A stretch of 64,000 nt of DNA from Otis tarda (taxonomy: Eukaryota > Chordata > Aves > Otidiformes > Otididae): assembly GCA_026413225.1 (NCBI GenBank), contig CM048557.1, forward strand, positions 3,038,001-3,102,000, read 5' to 3'. Positions within the stretch are counted from its first letter, which is position 1. Every line of letters starts with the position of its first letter. The translations under genes and the position numbers were made by a program. The notes beneath the pieces were generated by a model. It had not been told where the DNA came from. It was given only the letters and a program-made list of their open reading frames with translations, and made no database searches. Positions 26,952-41,431 of the stretch are shown in pieces.

Positions 26952-27716
26952 AGGTCCTGAACATGGGTCGTGGCAATCCCAAGCACAAATAAAGCTGGGC
27001 GGAGAATGGATCGAGAGCAGCCCTGAGGAGAGGAACGTGGGAGTGCTGGTGGATGAGAAGCTCAACATGAGCTGGCAATGCGCACTTGCAGCCCAGAAAG
27101 CCAACCGCATCCTAGGCTGCATCAAGAGAAGCGTGGTCAGCAGGTCGAGGGAGGTGATTCCTATTCTGTTCCTCTACTCCACTCTGGTGAGACCCCATCA
27201 GCAGTACTGCGTCCAGTTCTGGAGCCCCCAGCATGAGAAGGACATGGACCTGCTGGAGAGGGTCCAGAGGAGGGCCACGAAAATGATGAGAGGGCTGGAG
27301 CACCTCTCGTATGAGGACAGGCTGAGAGAGTTGGGGCTGTTCAGCCTGGAGAAGAGGAGGCTCCGGAGAGACCTTAGAGCGGCCTTCCAGTAGCTAAAGG
27401 GGGCCTACAGGAAAGACAGGGACAAACTCTTCAGTAGGGCCTGTTGTGACAGGACGAGGGGTAATGGTTTCAATATAGAGGAAGATAGATTTAAGTCAGC
27501 TATTAGGAAAAAAATTTTTACACTGAGGGTGGTAGAACACTGGAACAGGTTGCCCAGAGACGTGGTAGATTCCCCATCCCTGGAAACGTTCAAGGCCAGG
27601 TTGGATGGGGCTCTGAGCAACCTCATCTAGTCAAAGATGTCCCTGTCCCTGCAGGGGGGTTGGACTGGAAGGCCTTTGAAGATCCCTTCCAACCCAAACC
27701 ACTCTATGATTCTATA
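26952..27716 (+). mobile_element. CR1 LINE 3' fragment with broken ORF2
   Basis: This copy reads on the plus strand, opposite to PPFIBP2 and to the two young copies. It begins at the segment matching GGTCCTGCACCTGGGTCATGG in the other copies and ends CTCTATGATTCTATA, the CR1 tail. It keeps [12 protein letters not shown] sequence, the [15 protein letters not shown] block and the C-terminal WNRLPRDVV-like block, ending at a stop at 27628-27630. The frame is damaged: a tyrosine codon in the FQYLKGAY block reads TAG at 27394-27396. There are further changes, including extra codons near 27161. It appears older than the 13.3 and 23.4 kb copies. Confidence 0.95.
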
Positions 27717-28398
27717 TGTGGATGAGAAAAAAATAATCTAGAGATTCTTTCAACTAAAAATCCTGGGTAACAGCTTCCTGCCTAATCATAGCTAGTCTGA
27801 TGGTAATATTTGAAGCTCTATATTAGTCTCTAGATGAGTGGGAAGAAGACTTCACTAGAAGAGTGGGAAGAAGAGCAGGAAGAAGTACAACTGCAGCAAC
27901 AAGAGGCTGATGTCATCTTCTGCATCATGAGGGGGAATAAAAAAAAAAAAACAAACCAACCTCAAGCACAGCATGGGTGTCACTATTTAAATTTATAATG
28001 CTTTAGTGAATGCTTTCCCATTGTGCACAAGTGAGATCATGGCCCTACCCAGATACTTCTTTTAGGAGCTCATACTGAATGGTATGTGAACACAAACCCC
28101 AAGGCTACAGAGTCCTAACCACAGAAATCAACTTCACTTCTTGGATGCTGTAATGTTGAGAGAAATTTTTTTGTGAGAAAATTTTTGGTGCTCTCACGCC
28201 TTACCATGAGAGTGCCAAAAGATAGCAAATTCTGTTTCGCTTCATATGCCTTCCTAGTGGACATCTGTGTAAACAAATTCATAGCTCCACTTTTGGATCT
28301 AAATGTCAACAAAAAGATATGCATTCTAACTCATTAGGCTGTGAAGGTAATTAATAACGAAGCTATTTTAATAAATAAAGAAAATTATGTATATTTTT

Positions 28399-28444
28399 AT
28401 ATATATATATATATTAACATGTATCTGTATGTGTGTGTGTGTGT
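28399..28444. repeat. (TA)n and (GT)n compound microsatellite
   Basis: A TA run at about 28399-28415, a short spacer containing ATGTATCTGTAT, and a perfect GT run at 28431-28444. It is intronic simple sequence. Confidence 0.93.
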
Positions 28445-28835
28445 AAAACACCGACATTACTATCCACCTAACTGAAAGCCCCGGTGAAAACATTTTTCAA
28501 AGACACACTGAAATAAAAAACTAACACATACAATATGGAATGTTACCACATGAATCGGGATGAGTTTAAGTTACCATATAGCACTACAGCTAAGTAAATC
28601 TCTCTTACTTCAATATTCACATTTGAGGTGGAATTGTGGGTTTTCTTCCTTTATTTTACTTTAAATTTTCTTCACATAACTGTTGAACCAGAGAAACCTC
28701 TGTGTCACACAGAACTTGACAAATTGAGAATAATAATTAAAAAGTAAAAAAGCAAACAGGAGAATTGCAGGACAGAAAAAGACAAACCTAGTAAAATCTC
28801 AAAATAGTTTGGTGTGAAATAAAGCATTATTATAC

Positions 28836-28902
28836 CTGCAATGATGTCATCCATCTGCTCCAAAGCTGCTTCCAGCACATGACTAGCGTCAGAAGCCATC
28901 AT
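28836..28902 (-). CDS. PPFIBP2: PPFIBP2 start-codon exon, residues 1-22 plus one base
   Basis: This exon gives the N-terminus of liprin-beta-2: MMASDASHVLEAALEQMDD followed by IIA and the first base of a glycine codon. It is nearly identical to the conserved start of the family (MASDASH...ALEQMDGIIAG in PPFIBP2, MMSDASD... in PPFIBP1). The whole exon is 28836-28933. Its first 31 bases, 28903-28933, are 5' untranslated and follow a good acceptor (TTCATCTGTCTTTTCAG on the minus strand). The donor is GTATAA. Two ATGs stand in tandem at 28902 and 28899. The second has A at -3 and G at +4 and matches the human PPFIBP2 start, so it may be the main one. The open frame can be extended upstream to a TTG at 28908, which is not the start. 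Confidence 0.95.
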
Positions 28903-30845
28903 CTGCAATTTCTTCAGACCTTTACTGTTTCTACTGAAAAGACAGATGAAACCACTTGTATTACACTAAACCAGACCTGACAGAAAATATATATCACTGT
29001 TACATTATAAATTAAGCCACACAAGCAAAAGTCCACAGTAGCAAAAATACAGTCCAGTAATATGAAAACTAACAAAATTGGTTCTAATCTGGACAGATGA
29101 CTTGGGATTTCTGAGGTATTCATTCATCACTGATTTATATTTTTTTTTTTAAAGAGATTTTACTAAAACAAGGAAATGCAGATGGAAACAAAACCAAAGA
29201 ATCTCAAATACTGGGAGCTTGAGATTCCCCTGCCCCTCATCCTTACCAATGATTTCCTAGATTAAAAATTCAGTGCATTTCAACCTTTTGCTTTGTGGGG
29301 AATAATAGGATTGACTAGGTTTCAATGAAGGAATGAACATACAGTGAAGAACATGCTTAACCTATAAGCAGAACTCTGTAGGAGCTCTGCTTTTTGACTG
29401 CTGCCATAAAAATAAAGAACAGATACAAACCAGTTGCTGGCTCAACCCCAGCAGTAACTGTATCTCATTGGCTTCCATGTACGACCTCTACATTATAGCA
29501 CCCTAAGTCCAGCAATTCTGAAATAATTTTTACTCCTCCTTCCCCCATTCACTCTTTCTACCACTTCTTTCATGACACTGAAAATACAGTTCTTTGTTCC
29601 AATAATCAAAATGCCTCAAGTATGAAACTTCTGTTCAGCAGAATGAAACTTCTGTTTCATACTTCCAAGTATGGAAGTTACTGCTGCCTCTTTAAAAGAA
29701 GATTAAAGACATTCATGTTACCATCTGACATTAAGGATAATAAACAAATTTTTCCAAAATTAGTCTCTGCTTGTGAGTTGGTGTTGCTGGACTCTCAGTC
29801 AAGTAGCAGTCACTGTTGTTAACAGACAACATTTCAAGGGGGGGAAAAAATTTACACTGTCCATTTCACTGCCAGTGAGAAAATTCTCTCTGAAATAAGG
29901 CCCTTTTGCACATCACTTCATCATTGAAGTATCAAACAAGTGCCGACACAGCAACGAACAGGGATCGTAGACGGGCATAATTTTTGCAGTGCTCTAACAT
30001 ACAACTGAAAATACTGACAAAGCTTTTAAAGGGTCTTAGAATTTGATTTCTCTTCCATGAAGGGTGCAATTCAGTCTTTTGACATTCAGTCTTCTGATAT
30101 AGCAAGTTTTTAAATCTGTGATTCAAAACCGCTCAATTTTGACAGCCTTCTGAGCTCCACAAAAGATATTTGTCTGACAGTCGCTAGAGATATCCTTCAA
30201 ATGATGCAGGCTGTAGGTACGTGTACTGCCAATGGTCATATGTTTGTGGGGCCCATTATTCCAATGCCACTGAAATTTCACTGATCCGTATTTATCACAC
30301 GATTACCTATGCTAAGAATTCAATTATTTTTAATTTAAATAAATATTACAATAATATCTAATGGCAATTCACATAGATGAAAATATTTTTGTACAGTATT
30401 CATCCAGTGACAGTTCAGACACTGGCCACATGACCAATGACATGACTGGTAGCTACACCACGCACATTTACTCTCACAGTTGGAGTCTGCCCGAAGTCTA
30501 GGATGTGAAATCAGCAGAGGATAAAGTCAGCTTTAAAATAAAAGCTTATCCATTTTTCGGTTTTGCTACTGTGTTATCAATAAGGTGTGTGTCCTATGTC
30601 CATTCCAGTCAATGTATATAGCACCACTATCTAGAGGGACAGATGCAACAATAAGAGTCAGAAATACTACGTTCTAATTTCAGCTCTGCCATTTATAACT
30701 TGTCATAACGGGTAAGCCATTAATTAACTTCAGATCAAATTGATCTGAAAAGCAACATGAGAATGCCTTATCAGAAAATGTAAGAAAAATCTTTACTATC
30801 ACCGAAGGCAAAGATTAATGGCTTTGGTCTCTCAATTTTTGTCAA

Positions 30846-30871
30846 AATAATAATAATTATTATTATTATTA
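30846..30871. repeat. (AAT)n/(ATT)n inverted simple repeat
   Basis: An AATAATAATAATT run is followed directly by its own reverse complement (ATTATTATTATT), which makes a short A/T palindrome inside the intron. Confidence 0.85.
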
Positions 30872-33800
30872 AGTATGAACAATGCAAAATGGAAATGAAT
30901 TTCACCAAAATGCATCTGATCCAAATATTTCATTTAATGGGATTGGGAATAACAGAAATTATGCTCAGAATAATCTGGAAAGTCATTAAGTCAGCTGATA
31001 TAAACTTAACATTTCAGAATGCTTACACATGTGCACACTGCAGACACTCCCTCTGATTCAGTTGCTTCATTTTGTTGGTTTTGGTAGAGTCTCATCTTCT
31101 GCTGTCACATTTACCTGCCAGTAGCTTAGCAGATTCACTAAATACTTTAGAGATAGCTGATTCTCAACTGCAACCTGTCTCTTTCCTTGCAATATTTCCC
31201 CTAGTTCACAGCAACCATAACATTGATAATAATCACCTCAGTGAAAGGAAATCCACCGATAGTCAGCAGCTGCCAAAGAGGCACCTAGGCTACCTTGCTC
31301 CTTTGGCAGATGTGGCCACCAGTCAAGCCTCCAGAAATCTATGACCACCAGCTGTGTTGGTAAATCAGGACATTAGACTGGCTCAAAATTAGAAGGGAGA
31401 AAGAGTGAACAATTCTAAAACCAGCACAGTTTCTATTGCTAGATTGCACTGCATGCTCTTATTTGTGCAACAAGGTACTGCTCCATGTGCTTAAAGCAGC
31501 TAGAACAATACACAGATGTTATTAACAAGAAAAGCAGGATTACCATTTCTTCTAAACATCAAATATAGTATTTGACCATCTGTAGTGAAAAAGGTACAGA
31601 AAATGCTGATAAATTACATTACAAACTTGAAATTTTACTTAGAGAAAAACCTTCAATAAAGACCTTGGCACAAAACGGAAAGTTTTAATGAAAAATACCA
31701 CCAGAACTAAGTCTTCTACCTACTCCCAGCCTCCACACTCTGCCTGTTTTCTCACCTGTATCCACTGTGTATTTGCCGCTTAACTGCATTAAGCTAGAGT
31801 AAAACCTGCTGATCAAACAACGATTTATTAATAAAAGCAATGTTCTTTGCTCCAGAGTGATAATGTAATATTACTTGCTTGACATCTTTTTCTAGACAGA
31901 CCTGTTGCTTGTGCTTCAGGCAAGTCTTACTTTCCCAGACACTCCCTTCTTGCAGTTTGACTGTTCCGAGCAATATTATGAAAATAGCTTGTTAGATCTC
32001 ATATGCTTTCAGTTACCATTTCTGATCTAGTTCTATAGAAATATTTGCAATTGTGGATTTGTTTCTTATTTTTATTAAATAACAAGACACTTGTATCAAA
32101 TCCAAGGCCTGTTGAGTGCCTTAAACAGGATCCACCTATTTGCCGGTATTTTAATTGCAATTCCTTTTACAGTTTTCATTTCTGAACTACATCAACAGAT
32201 GCAGAACAACATGACTTATCTACCTACTACATAAAAATATACATACATTTTGAAAAGTAAGTTTTTTCAGCATTGGTAAGGGCTGAACAAAAACTATCTC
32301 TAACATTACAGTACAACCTTTAATACTAGCAAATTCTAACCTTCAGGATTTATAAATTAATTTTTATACCAGCAAAATACAAGAACCAATCTACTCACCT
32401 TTTCAGGTCCCTAAGAAGAAAAGAATTTATTTTTTTTGCCTGACAGTATATTAATAGCCGAAGCGTTACTGTTAGGCAGACATAAGTCTAAATTATTATC
32501 ATCCCTTCTAAGCCACACGCTCATACTAATTTAGAGCCCAGCCCACAGACAAAGATATTGCAACCCTGTTTGTTATAATTACCTAAGTAATAAGATCTTC
32601 CAGGAAGTGCAGACAGAGCAAACTGGTCTGAATGCCTTAAATTTATTTTGCTTAGCTAGCTTTACCCTATAAATCGCAATCTGAGATTTGCATTTCAAAT
32701 AAAATGAAATAACTCTGGTAGAACCATTGTACTTAGACCCAATATCCCTTGCAAATTTCTTAACCTATTTTCCATATGTAAAACTATAGCTTACTGTGTC
32801 CAAAAAGAATGTAATATTTAACAGATGTATGAGCAAGATGTTCTTCAGAATTATGAAAAGCCTTAATTAAATTTCAGTCTTTCATGGCTGCCTTGAACCA
32901 GCAGCTGTCCAGAGATAAGAATGTGAACATTTAGGCAAATCGTAAGTCAGATATTTTTCCAAGGTTCCTCCTAATAATGAGGTTGCCAACTTTATCAGTT
33001 ACGGAGAGGGGTGTAGTTTTTGACAAGAACTCTTGAAATCCAGATCTTGCCTGAATATCAATGATTTGGGTGGTCTATAAATTCTTCTTACATTTAGAAG
33101 ATACAGCTAATAAGTACCCACAACTCCCTTTTTTTTCCAGGATGAGTAAATACATGTTTGCAAACTGTTTAAAGATTCAAATTCAAGTATCACATTGCTT
33201 TATATTTAATAGTATAATGAAATATCAAGTGGCTTGGGTAAGCTTCAGAAGTCCTCCATGCTTTTTTCAGCTGCAAGATTACTCCTCAGCTGTAACGCAC
33301 AAGTGTGCAGTTTCCACCCCTGTCATTTCCCACCTTGCTTCTCCCCCAGCCACATGCTGCATTGTGCCCAGTCACTCCACAGGAACACAGCTGCTGATTC
33401 ATCTCTCAAACTCAGTAGTTCTCATGACACCATCAAATACAAAAGTTATAAACACATATTTGGATCCTGGCCTTTTAGAAGCTGGCATACCTCTAATTAA
33501 GTTAATCCTTAGTCCTAAATAACCATCCACAGCTGCTGGGAACAGAAGAATTTCTGATGATCACTAGAATGACTGCCTAAGGAACACTACTTCTACAGCT
33601 TATACTTATGCTACTTATACTGTCCTCCAGGACTATCCAGCCAGAAATCCTGTTAGTCTGATTATAGCTTAAATTTAATTTACTTGTTAATGCAGACACT
33701 ACTCATTCTATTTCCCCTTCATATGCTTCACTGGAATAGGTAGAACGGTAGATAGAACCCTTCCTTCATTGATCACTCTTTATGTAATAAATGCAAACAA

Positions 33801-36800
33801 GACTATAGACATTTTTAAAAGAATAACTAGAATGGGAATAAAAAAAGAAAATTTATTTTCAGCTACAAAGTGTGAAGGTCCACACTAAGGGGGAGAGAAA
33901 TATAGATTAGCCAAAGCCAAAGGAAGACCTGATACTGAACTATTTCAGGTAGACGGCAGAAGAACTGGTAAAGTCTCTAGTTAATGTATTGCTGGGAATC
34001 CTTATGTGAAAGGACATCCTTGGGTGACGCACAGTACTAGTATGATATCTCCATGATGAAAATGAGCTAAGCTCATTAACTAAATCAGCTAAACGAACTT
34101 ATGCAGGCAGCTGGATATTACCCTGGCACTGTAAAAACACGACGTTTGTGTGCTGCTGATAAAAGTTAGTGTGACAAACAGTAAGAACTATGCCACTTTT
34201 AAACACATTATAGTAAATAATTTGATTTAAAATATGAAGGGAACCAAACGTAGTTAAATTTACTGCATTATGAAGTAGCAAAGACAAAGCCAAACATCTG
34301 TTTTCAAAAATAAACCCATTAAGTTTGCTAATACAAGTCTTAATTTCAATTTTGGGAGAAGGGAGGGGGAAGGAAAAAGGAAAGCACTCTTAAAAATACA
34401 CTAAATGATCTGACTGATACTTTATGATGCTTTAAGAACACAAATCATCTCACAGTAACTCCTCCACTGGACTCATGGATATTAAGTTACAGTTGCTATT
34501 GGTACCATAACTGAATTTCCTGACTTATGTTTGTACAAAGTCTCATCCTTACTTATAAAAGCTGATGCCGACAGAATGGCACGTGCAAAGTGAGGTTTCT
34601 TCAGCTCCTCTCTGTAGCAGTTTTATCAACTGTAGAAAGCCCTTCATTCCTTCAGTGTTGCTTTAAACGTTACTCATAAAAGCTTAAAAAAGCACTTCAT
34701 AACTTAATTTTAAATGGTTATCAGATATTTTAAGGTTTCACTATAAAGGCAAATGTTGTAGCTTCTGGCTTTGCAAATCTTAAAACCAAAACTGCATTCA
34801 TTATTTATTATTACACTATGTGAAAAAAAAAACCAAACTAATTATTGTAGTTCAGCTAACTAGTTCTAATTTCTAGCTCGTTAAATTTAAAAAAAACTAC
34901 AATGAATTAATACTTTGGATTTAAACTTCAACTGATTAAAACATTACCTGGTAAAAAATTGGTTCAGAAACTTTCCTCTCATAATGTAAACATTTCTGGT
35001 CGTAAAATAAATGCAAAGATGAATGGCACACAAAAGTCAGATTTGGTACTAGAGTTCACATTTAGTTATTAAAGTATTACAATAAAGAAGAGCTAGACTC
35101 TCAAAATTCTGACATTTAAAATGAACTATGTTTTTTTCTTTCCCTTCTAATCTCAGGTATTCACTGCCCTTAAGGTCACAGCTTCAAATCTTCTTCCACG
35201 AAGGTCAACATTTCAACTAGGTCTTCTAAATTACTTAACTCCAGATCCAGTGCCTGGGAAACTGCATTTCTCCCCCCCCGCCACGCCAAGAAACCCAACA
35301 AAAACATACAAGAGTTGAAAAACTGAGGCCGAGAAATGCTGTAATGAATGATCCTGTGAAAGTAAATTCATGCTCTAGTAAATTGAAAGCTGAGAAATGG
35401 TAATAAAAGTAAATACAGAATTAATGCACAAATGAACTCTTTGTCCTAAAGTAAACCAGACAAGACCTCGACAGAAATTGAGAGAGATTAGGTATATATG
35501 ATTAACAAAAGTATTCAAAGCTATCCTCTATAAAAATCCTAAAACATTAGACAAACTGCTGAAAAAAACACTATTTAAAATTTGAGAATTAGGAATAATA
35601 TTTCTTATGGTTCATAAATAGTTCTCAACTTTTTAGAATCTCTCTGAAGCAAATGCTTTTCAGCCTGGCCATAACAACCTACTGGAGATCAGGCCGGTCC
35701 CTTATGGAAAATCCTAGTGTTCAATTTTTGTTTGTCTTTCTGCATTTCAGTAAGTTTTGTAAATGGAAATAATTCCTTTTGCCCATTAAGCTGTTATAGA
35801 ACCCAGTCAGCAGAATAAGCACTACTAATAACTCACTTTATTAATCTATTAAGTACATGTATATAAATCCCACTAGGGATACAGAAGTGAAAATCTGTGT
35901 GAAACAGAGATTTTGCATTACCTTATGCAAGCACCATTTGGAATATTACTCTGAAAACACAGATGTTTCACTGAAGGAGGCCAGTGCTAACAGAGGGCCA
36001 GAGGAGCTGGTATCTCAAAAAAAGGAGATCCAATTTTCAAATCTGCTCACAGTGTCCATTTACTTCAGTTCTTTGATGTACACAGAGGATTATTGTAAAA
36101 GTCACCCGCTTTACCAACAGAGAGCAAACACTCCTCAGCCAATTGCTTCGTTTTTAGAACCTATACAGTCCTTGGTCCTAGTGCCCGGATTTCTATTTAT
36201 TATTGCCCATAGTGTAATCAAGACAGGTATCCATCAAATTCATATGACTCAGAAGCAGAAAACAGCTATGTATTTTTGGAACTCTTACAACACCCTAACA
36301 ATAGTCATGCTTATTCAAACTGGAAGTCTGTCTGGCCCAGTGCTTCAACCCTAATGATGTTCAGTGCAACACAGGTGCATTGTGATCAGTCTCCTGCTCT
36401 ATCTTTCCTCTTTCCCAATAATCAGCAAGCACAGACTTCACGAAACACAGACTGGATAGGAACCATCATGTTTCATAGATGTTGAAGGACCTACCCCTCT
36501 GTAGACCTAGCCGAATTCTTTTCAAATACGTTTAGTATAATTTTTTCAGTGACTGCTCTGACACTAGAGAAAAAAAAAAGCCACAAAACAGTAGTTAATC
36601 ACTGCTTACTTTTTCATGCCACCATCTTATAGTCTCTTTCCAGTCCTAATCCTGTTTCTCCCCACAACATCCCTGTTTAACTGAAGAGTCGTTATCTTGC
36701 AAGTCTCTCCTGAGAGTAAACCCAATCCATATTTTTCAACACACTTGCTGCTTCTCCATACACTTTTTCTTGTTTTACGTTAGCATTGTTAAGATGAGAT

Positions 36801-39800
36801 GACCAAAGCTACACATAGCATTCAAGTTGCAGGGTATTTCTGACCTTTAGAAAAATGTCACAGAAGAAATAGATGATGACACAGGTGAATATGTGAACGT
36901 TTCCATGTAGAGTAAAAGCAATGGATCTTTACAGAAATAACTCACTTCGGAGTATTAGAAGAGTCGAGAGCTCTAAGCATTCCTTAAAATGGACAGATAT
37001 GAAGGTACGTGAGGAATGGTAAAGGAATTGGCACCAGTGAACACTGAGATACCAGAGATCTGTTTTTCTGCAACTGAATCTCAGAACAAAGAGGAGAGTT
37101 AACAAGCTAGAAAACTGATTTCCTGCAATCAAGAGACAACTTTCATCCATAAGATTTCTAAGGTAAAAAGCTGAGGTCTGGGTTAGACATCACAGAGAAA
37201 CAGTCCAACACAGACACAACTAAGAGAGATACTTTGTATTATTATTTCTCATTACAAAATTATCTACTCTTGAGTTACTTGGGTTACAAAGCTCAGTTCT
37301 GAATTTGCCTCAACTTTATTAATGTGATACAAAGGCTTTTGTGAGTCTAAACTCAGCTGTAGATATAAGGCTTAAAAATGAATACTAAAAAAACAGCCTT
37401 TTTTTTTTATTTGTAAATTTTAACTTCATATTAGTATTTTTCCCTTTTTGAAAAATTTTGTGCAGCAATTTATAAATAACTGGAAACATCATCAGGCTGG
37501 TTTAATATGACCCACCCTGCATCTGTGAACACAAACATGCTGAATTCACACTAACAGGAATTGACAGTATCAAGTACTTCTCTATAAATTTAAGCTTCAG
37601 TAGCTATTTTGAGGAAAGTGTCTGTGGGAAACAAAGAAAGGAAAAATATACTTCTGCTAGAAACAGCAAATTCAACATAAATGAATCTGCTTGAATTAAA
37701 AGCATTAAATTAGGAACAACAAATGAATCACTATGAAAAGCACCGTATCCCACATTACTCATCACATCAATGAAAATATAAATTTTAACAGCTGTGTCAG
37801 TTTAATGCTTATGCTTATAAACAAAGCTTATATTCTTAACACTCTTCTATTGATTGCTCCCTGAAGATTAATGAAAATATCTTTGGAAAAAGCTGTCTCT
37901 AAATTTTTCTCTTTCTCTGCCTAAAGAATAGGTGTAACCAAGAGGCAAAAATCCTCCACAGTAAGTTAAATCCTGATCTAAAATGACACATTTTGTTGAC
38001 TTTGCTCCTCCACTATTCAGAATATGGGGCATCTTACTCCTTGCAGAACTGGCCAACAAGTAAGGAAGTAGCTGTATCAAATATTGTACCACAGCTTATT
38101 TCTAAATCAGAGAATGTTAGGGAAGAGTTCTGAAGTGCCTAGCATGCTCTTCTATAAAGCAGATACATCTGATGGCCCAGGATACAAGAGAGATCCTGGA
38201 AGTCTACTATTACATATAGCACCTTCTATTATCAGCTAGGCATTCGCAAGCTCTTGCCAACCACAAAGACCATCATGCTGTGTCTGCCAACCACTTCAAG
38301 GCATTTATCCTCAGTTCTACACAGACGTAAAATGAACACGTTTCTGTGTCAAATCATGTTATCAAGGGTAAGTCAAGTCAATTTAAATGTCTCCTTATAA
38401 AATATACATTATATGTAGGACTAAGAAAGAGATAAGAAAAAGCACAACCGCAGTTCCATGCAGCAGAATGCCTATTTGAATTTGCAAAATTTAAAAAGTA
38501 TATGTCATTTACAGAAAGAGACTAATTGCTCAGTAAAACTAGTTCCATGTATGAGCTTCCAAAGCTACAGTATTCCAGTTTAGACATTCTGGATTACAGG
38601 TTTGCTAGGACACTTAATTCAGAAAACTTCTGGAAGCTTTGCAAATCAAGAAATGCCCTTCTCAACACAAAATGAATGCAAGAACTGGACCCAGAAACAG
38701 ACCCATTCATAAACTCACTATTCTTCTGGTTTTCATAGACATGTTTACATCTGAAGTTCAGGATGCTGTCAGCATAATTCATCAATGGGGTAAGTATAAA
38801 GGATCACTTTTGTTCTCTTTTAATAGTGAATTCCCATTACCTTTAGGGAATGAAAAAAACAGAAGTTAAATCATTATAATGAACATGCATAGGATGTCTC
38901 TAGATTCATTTCCAGTTAAGTATTTTAATTAACTACCTGAACGTGAACAATGACTCAAAAATATTTGCCAAAAAATAAAACTGTAGCCTAAAATTTGTGC
39001 TACTATGTGTTTCTTTCAGTCCAAAGAAAAACTCTTTCATATAATTGAAATAAATTAAAAAATTGCAGTTGTTACTGCAAATGCTAGACTACAACACTAC
39101 CAAAAGCAATATATTGTTATAGTCAAATTTTACTGGCTCTGAAATAAATGAATTACACATCTGTACTGACACAGAAGACAAACAAAACCGAATTCTTATC
39201 TTACTTTGAAGGGCCTGAGCAAGGCCAGAAGTCCTAAAGCACACTGTCACAGTCTCAAATAGCAATGACATCTGAAGAGATACTAAGTGTCAAGCTTTTA
39301 CACATCCTGCCTTACTTCAGAGTATTTCCAGTTAAAACTCAGAGTAGCTTTTTAGAACTGTTTGAAAGGCTTACTACTCATATTTGGTCTGACTGTGAAT
39401 AAACCTATGGAGTTTCCAGAGGTAATAACTTAATCAGATATTTTACTGTTTGATAACAATGCCCTTATTAGACCTGTTTATTAAAACAATCACAAAATGA
39501 AAATATTTCAGGGTAATTACTTGCAAAGTCCTTTAATCCCTAACAGCTACCAGCTGATTTGTCTTTATGAAAAATACGTCAGAGGTTTCTTACATCTAGG
39601 GCCAAGTGGCAGTGCATAAAAATCAAAATAAAAAAAAAACCAATAGAAAAAAAGATTCAACTATTCAAATGACTGTTTATTGAACTAAGATTTTCTTCTA
39701 TTTCAGGAGAGAAAAGGAAATCAGAGTTCACTGTCAGTTTCTTCATTTTATTTCATTTTCTGGAAAATGGATCAAAGTTTGCTCCCATATCAGTGATCAT

Positions 39801-41337
39801 GACATCTTTATACCTTCATCCTAACTTCGTAAGTAAATTTTGATTTACTATTATATAAAGATATTTAGTCCCCTGTGTTACAGTAGTCTTCAAAAACTCC
39901 AAATGGAAACATTCAGGACAGTTTTATTAATTCCTAAAAATACATATCCAGTCTTCTCCTACTTGAAAAGAAAAATGGGCCATGTTAACAAACACTGAAA
40001 TACTGCTCTGTAACAAGGAAATTGTTTCTTCTCTATTAGTCCTTATTGATAAGGGATAGTTTTGCTCCTCGACAGAAACAATACTGTTTACTTTGTTAAT
40101 TAAGAAAAGCAAATAAAATACATTCACTGTAAAATTATATTTACAGGGATACTGCCTGGCAAACTAGGTAAGCTGCCTAGCATGGCAGTTTTATTAGTCT
40201 CAACTAATTTGGAATCTCTGCTTCTAAGTACCCGGATCTGGGTTTCCAAAGGAAGTGAGCAGCTGCTAGTCCCGTTCTTCTCCATTAGTCCCTGGATAAT
40301 CAGAAGCTTTGATTAAACAAAAACCTACAAATGACTCGTGAATCTAAATTAAATTCATTCTAGAGCATGAATTTCCTTTGTATCAAATTATTTACTCCGA
40401 ACATAAACTCCTCTCCCCATGTTAAAAAAAAAACCAACAACAAACCAACAAACAGAAGTCTTCTACAGTCCGTCCTTTTGCAAGTAGGTTATGTGAAATG
40501 AAAACCAGCTGTGCTTCACAAACTACAAATGAAACTGAAGAAGCTACCAAATTTCCTAATTAAAATGGAGAATACAATCAAAGCAAAACAGATTTGGATC
40601 GCAATTCTTGCAACAGTTTTCTAATCCTTAGCCTAATCTACAACTATTATGAAAGGTAGCATGCACTGGACAAAGTATAGATGAGTAACTACTGTGGACT
40701 ACTATTAAGTATTTTTCGCAACTCTACAGTATGTTCTGCAAAGCAGGCCAGAACATATCTTTTCCTTGCACAAAAGCTTGTTATAACAACTCTCCTTTCT
40801 TCTAGTGACAAATGGTTCTAATATGCTTTTCCTTTGGTACATCTGAAGTTTGCTAGATCAGACCATAAATTGCTCTTTTTAGTTTCAGGCAAAATTACTA
40901 TGTCAGATACATTCAGCTTCTTAGACCGAAGAACATTTTAACTCAAGAAATATTTAACTAATAATTTATAATGTTTATGACCAAGACTTTCAGGTTTAAT
41001 ATAATCTGTACTAACACCAAAATACTTTGTACATATACTTTTCATTACAGAAGACTACTTTCAAGAAAACAAAACTATTCACTTTTTTTTTTTAGATGCA
41101 ATACATTCTTTAAGAGAATTACAGATCCTATTTTCTTTGATATTTTACAACCAGTCTGTGTTTCTGTTCCATATCAGTAGCTCCAAATTTTAAGATTTGT
41201 TCCTCTTCCCTTCTTGAAACAATTATTAAAGTATGTATTACAAAAGAGCTTACAACAGATCCTTTGCTTATATATACACATACGCTCACACAGCACTTGC
41301 TTAAAAATATCTTCAAGTTCACCTACAGGAGTTTTTA

Positions 41338-41431
41338 TTATTTGTTGGGGAGGTGGTGTTTTTTGGTTTGTGTTGGTTGGGGTTTTTTTTTGGTTTTGTT
41401 TTTTTTTGGTTTTTTTTTGTAATTTTTAGTA
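41338..41431. repeat. T/G-rich low-complexity tract
   Basis: About 90 plus-strand bases consist almost only of T and G, with GGGGAGG, GGTTGGGG and long T runs. It is the strand complement in kind of the A/C-rich tract at 5690-5862. The short open frame covering it is a composition artefact. Confidence 0.9.

Larger units (their letters stand above)
9894..28835 (-). other. PPFIBP2: PPFIBP2 intron between the first two coding exons
   Basis: The intron is about 18.9 kb, bounded by a GTATAA donor on the minus strand at 28835 and the acceptor before 9893. It contains two minus-strand CR1 copies and one plus-strand CR1 copy, listed separately, and short simple repeats. Outside these, 9894-13278, 14824-23352, 25046-26951 and 27717-28835 hold no exon, RNA gene or recognisable transposon that I can support. 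A 111-codon minus frame at 22802-23137 matches nothing familiar and has no convincing splice sites. Confidence 0.85.

Noticed and set aside
33061..33522. 153-codon plus-strand frame
   Set aside because: The same reasoning applies. A second frame overlaps it (33234-33500) and the protein has no recognisable domain.
35857..36354. 165-codon plus-strand frame
   Set aside because: No recognised family, no start context or splice signals that stand out, and a frame of this length is roughly expected once by chance in six frames of 64 kb of AT-rich DNA.
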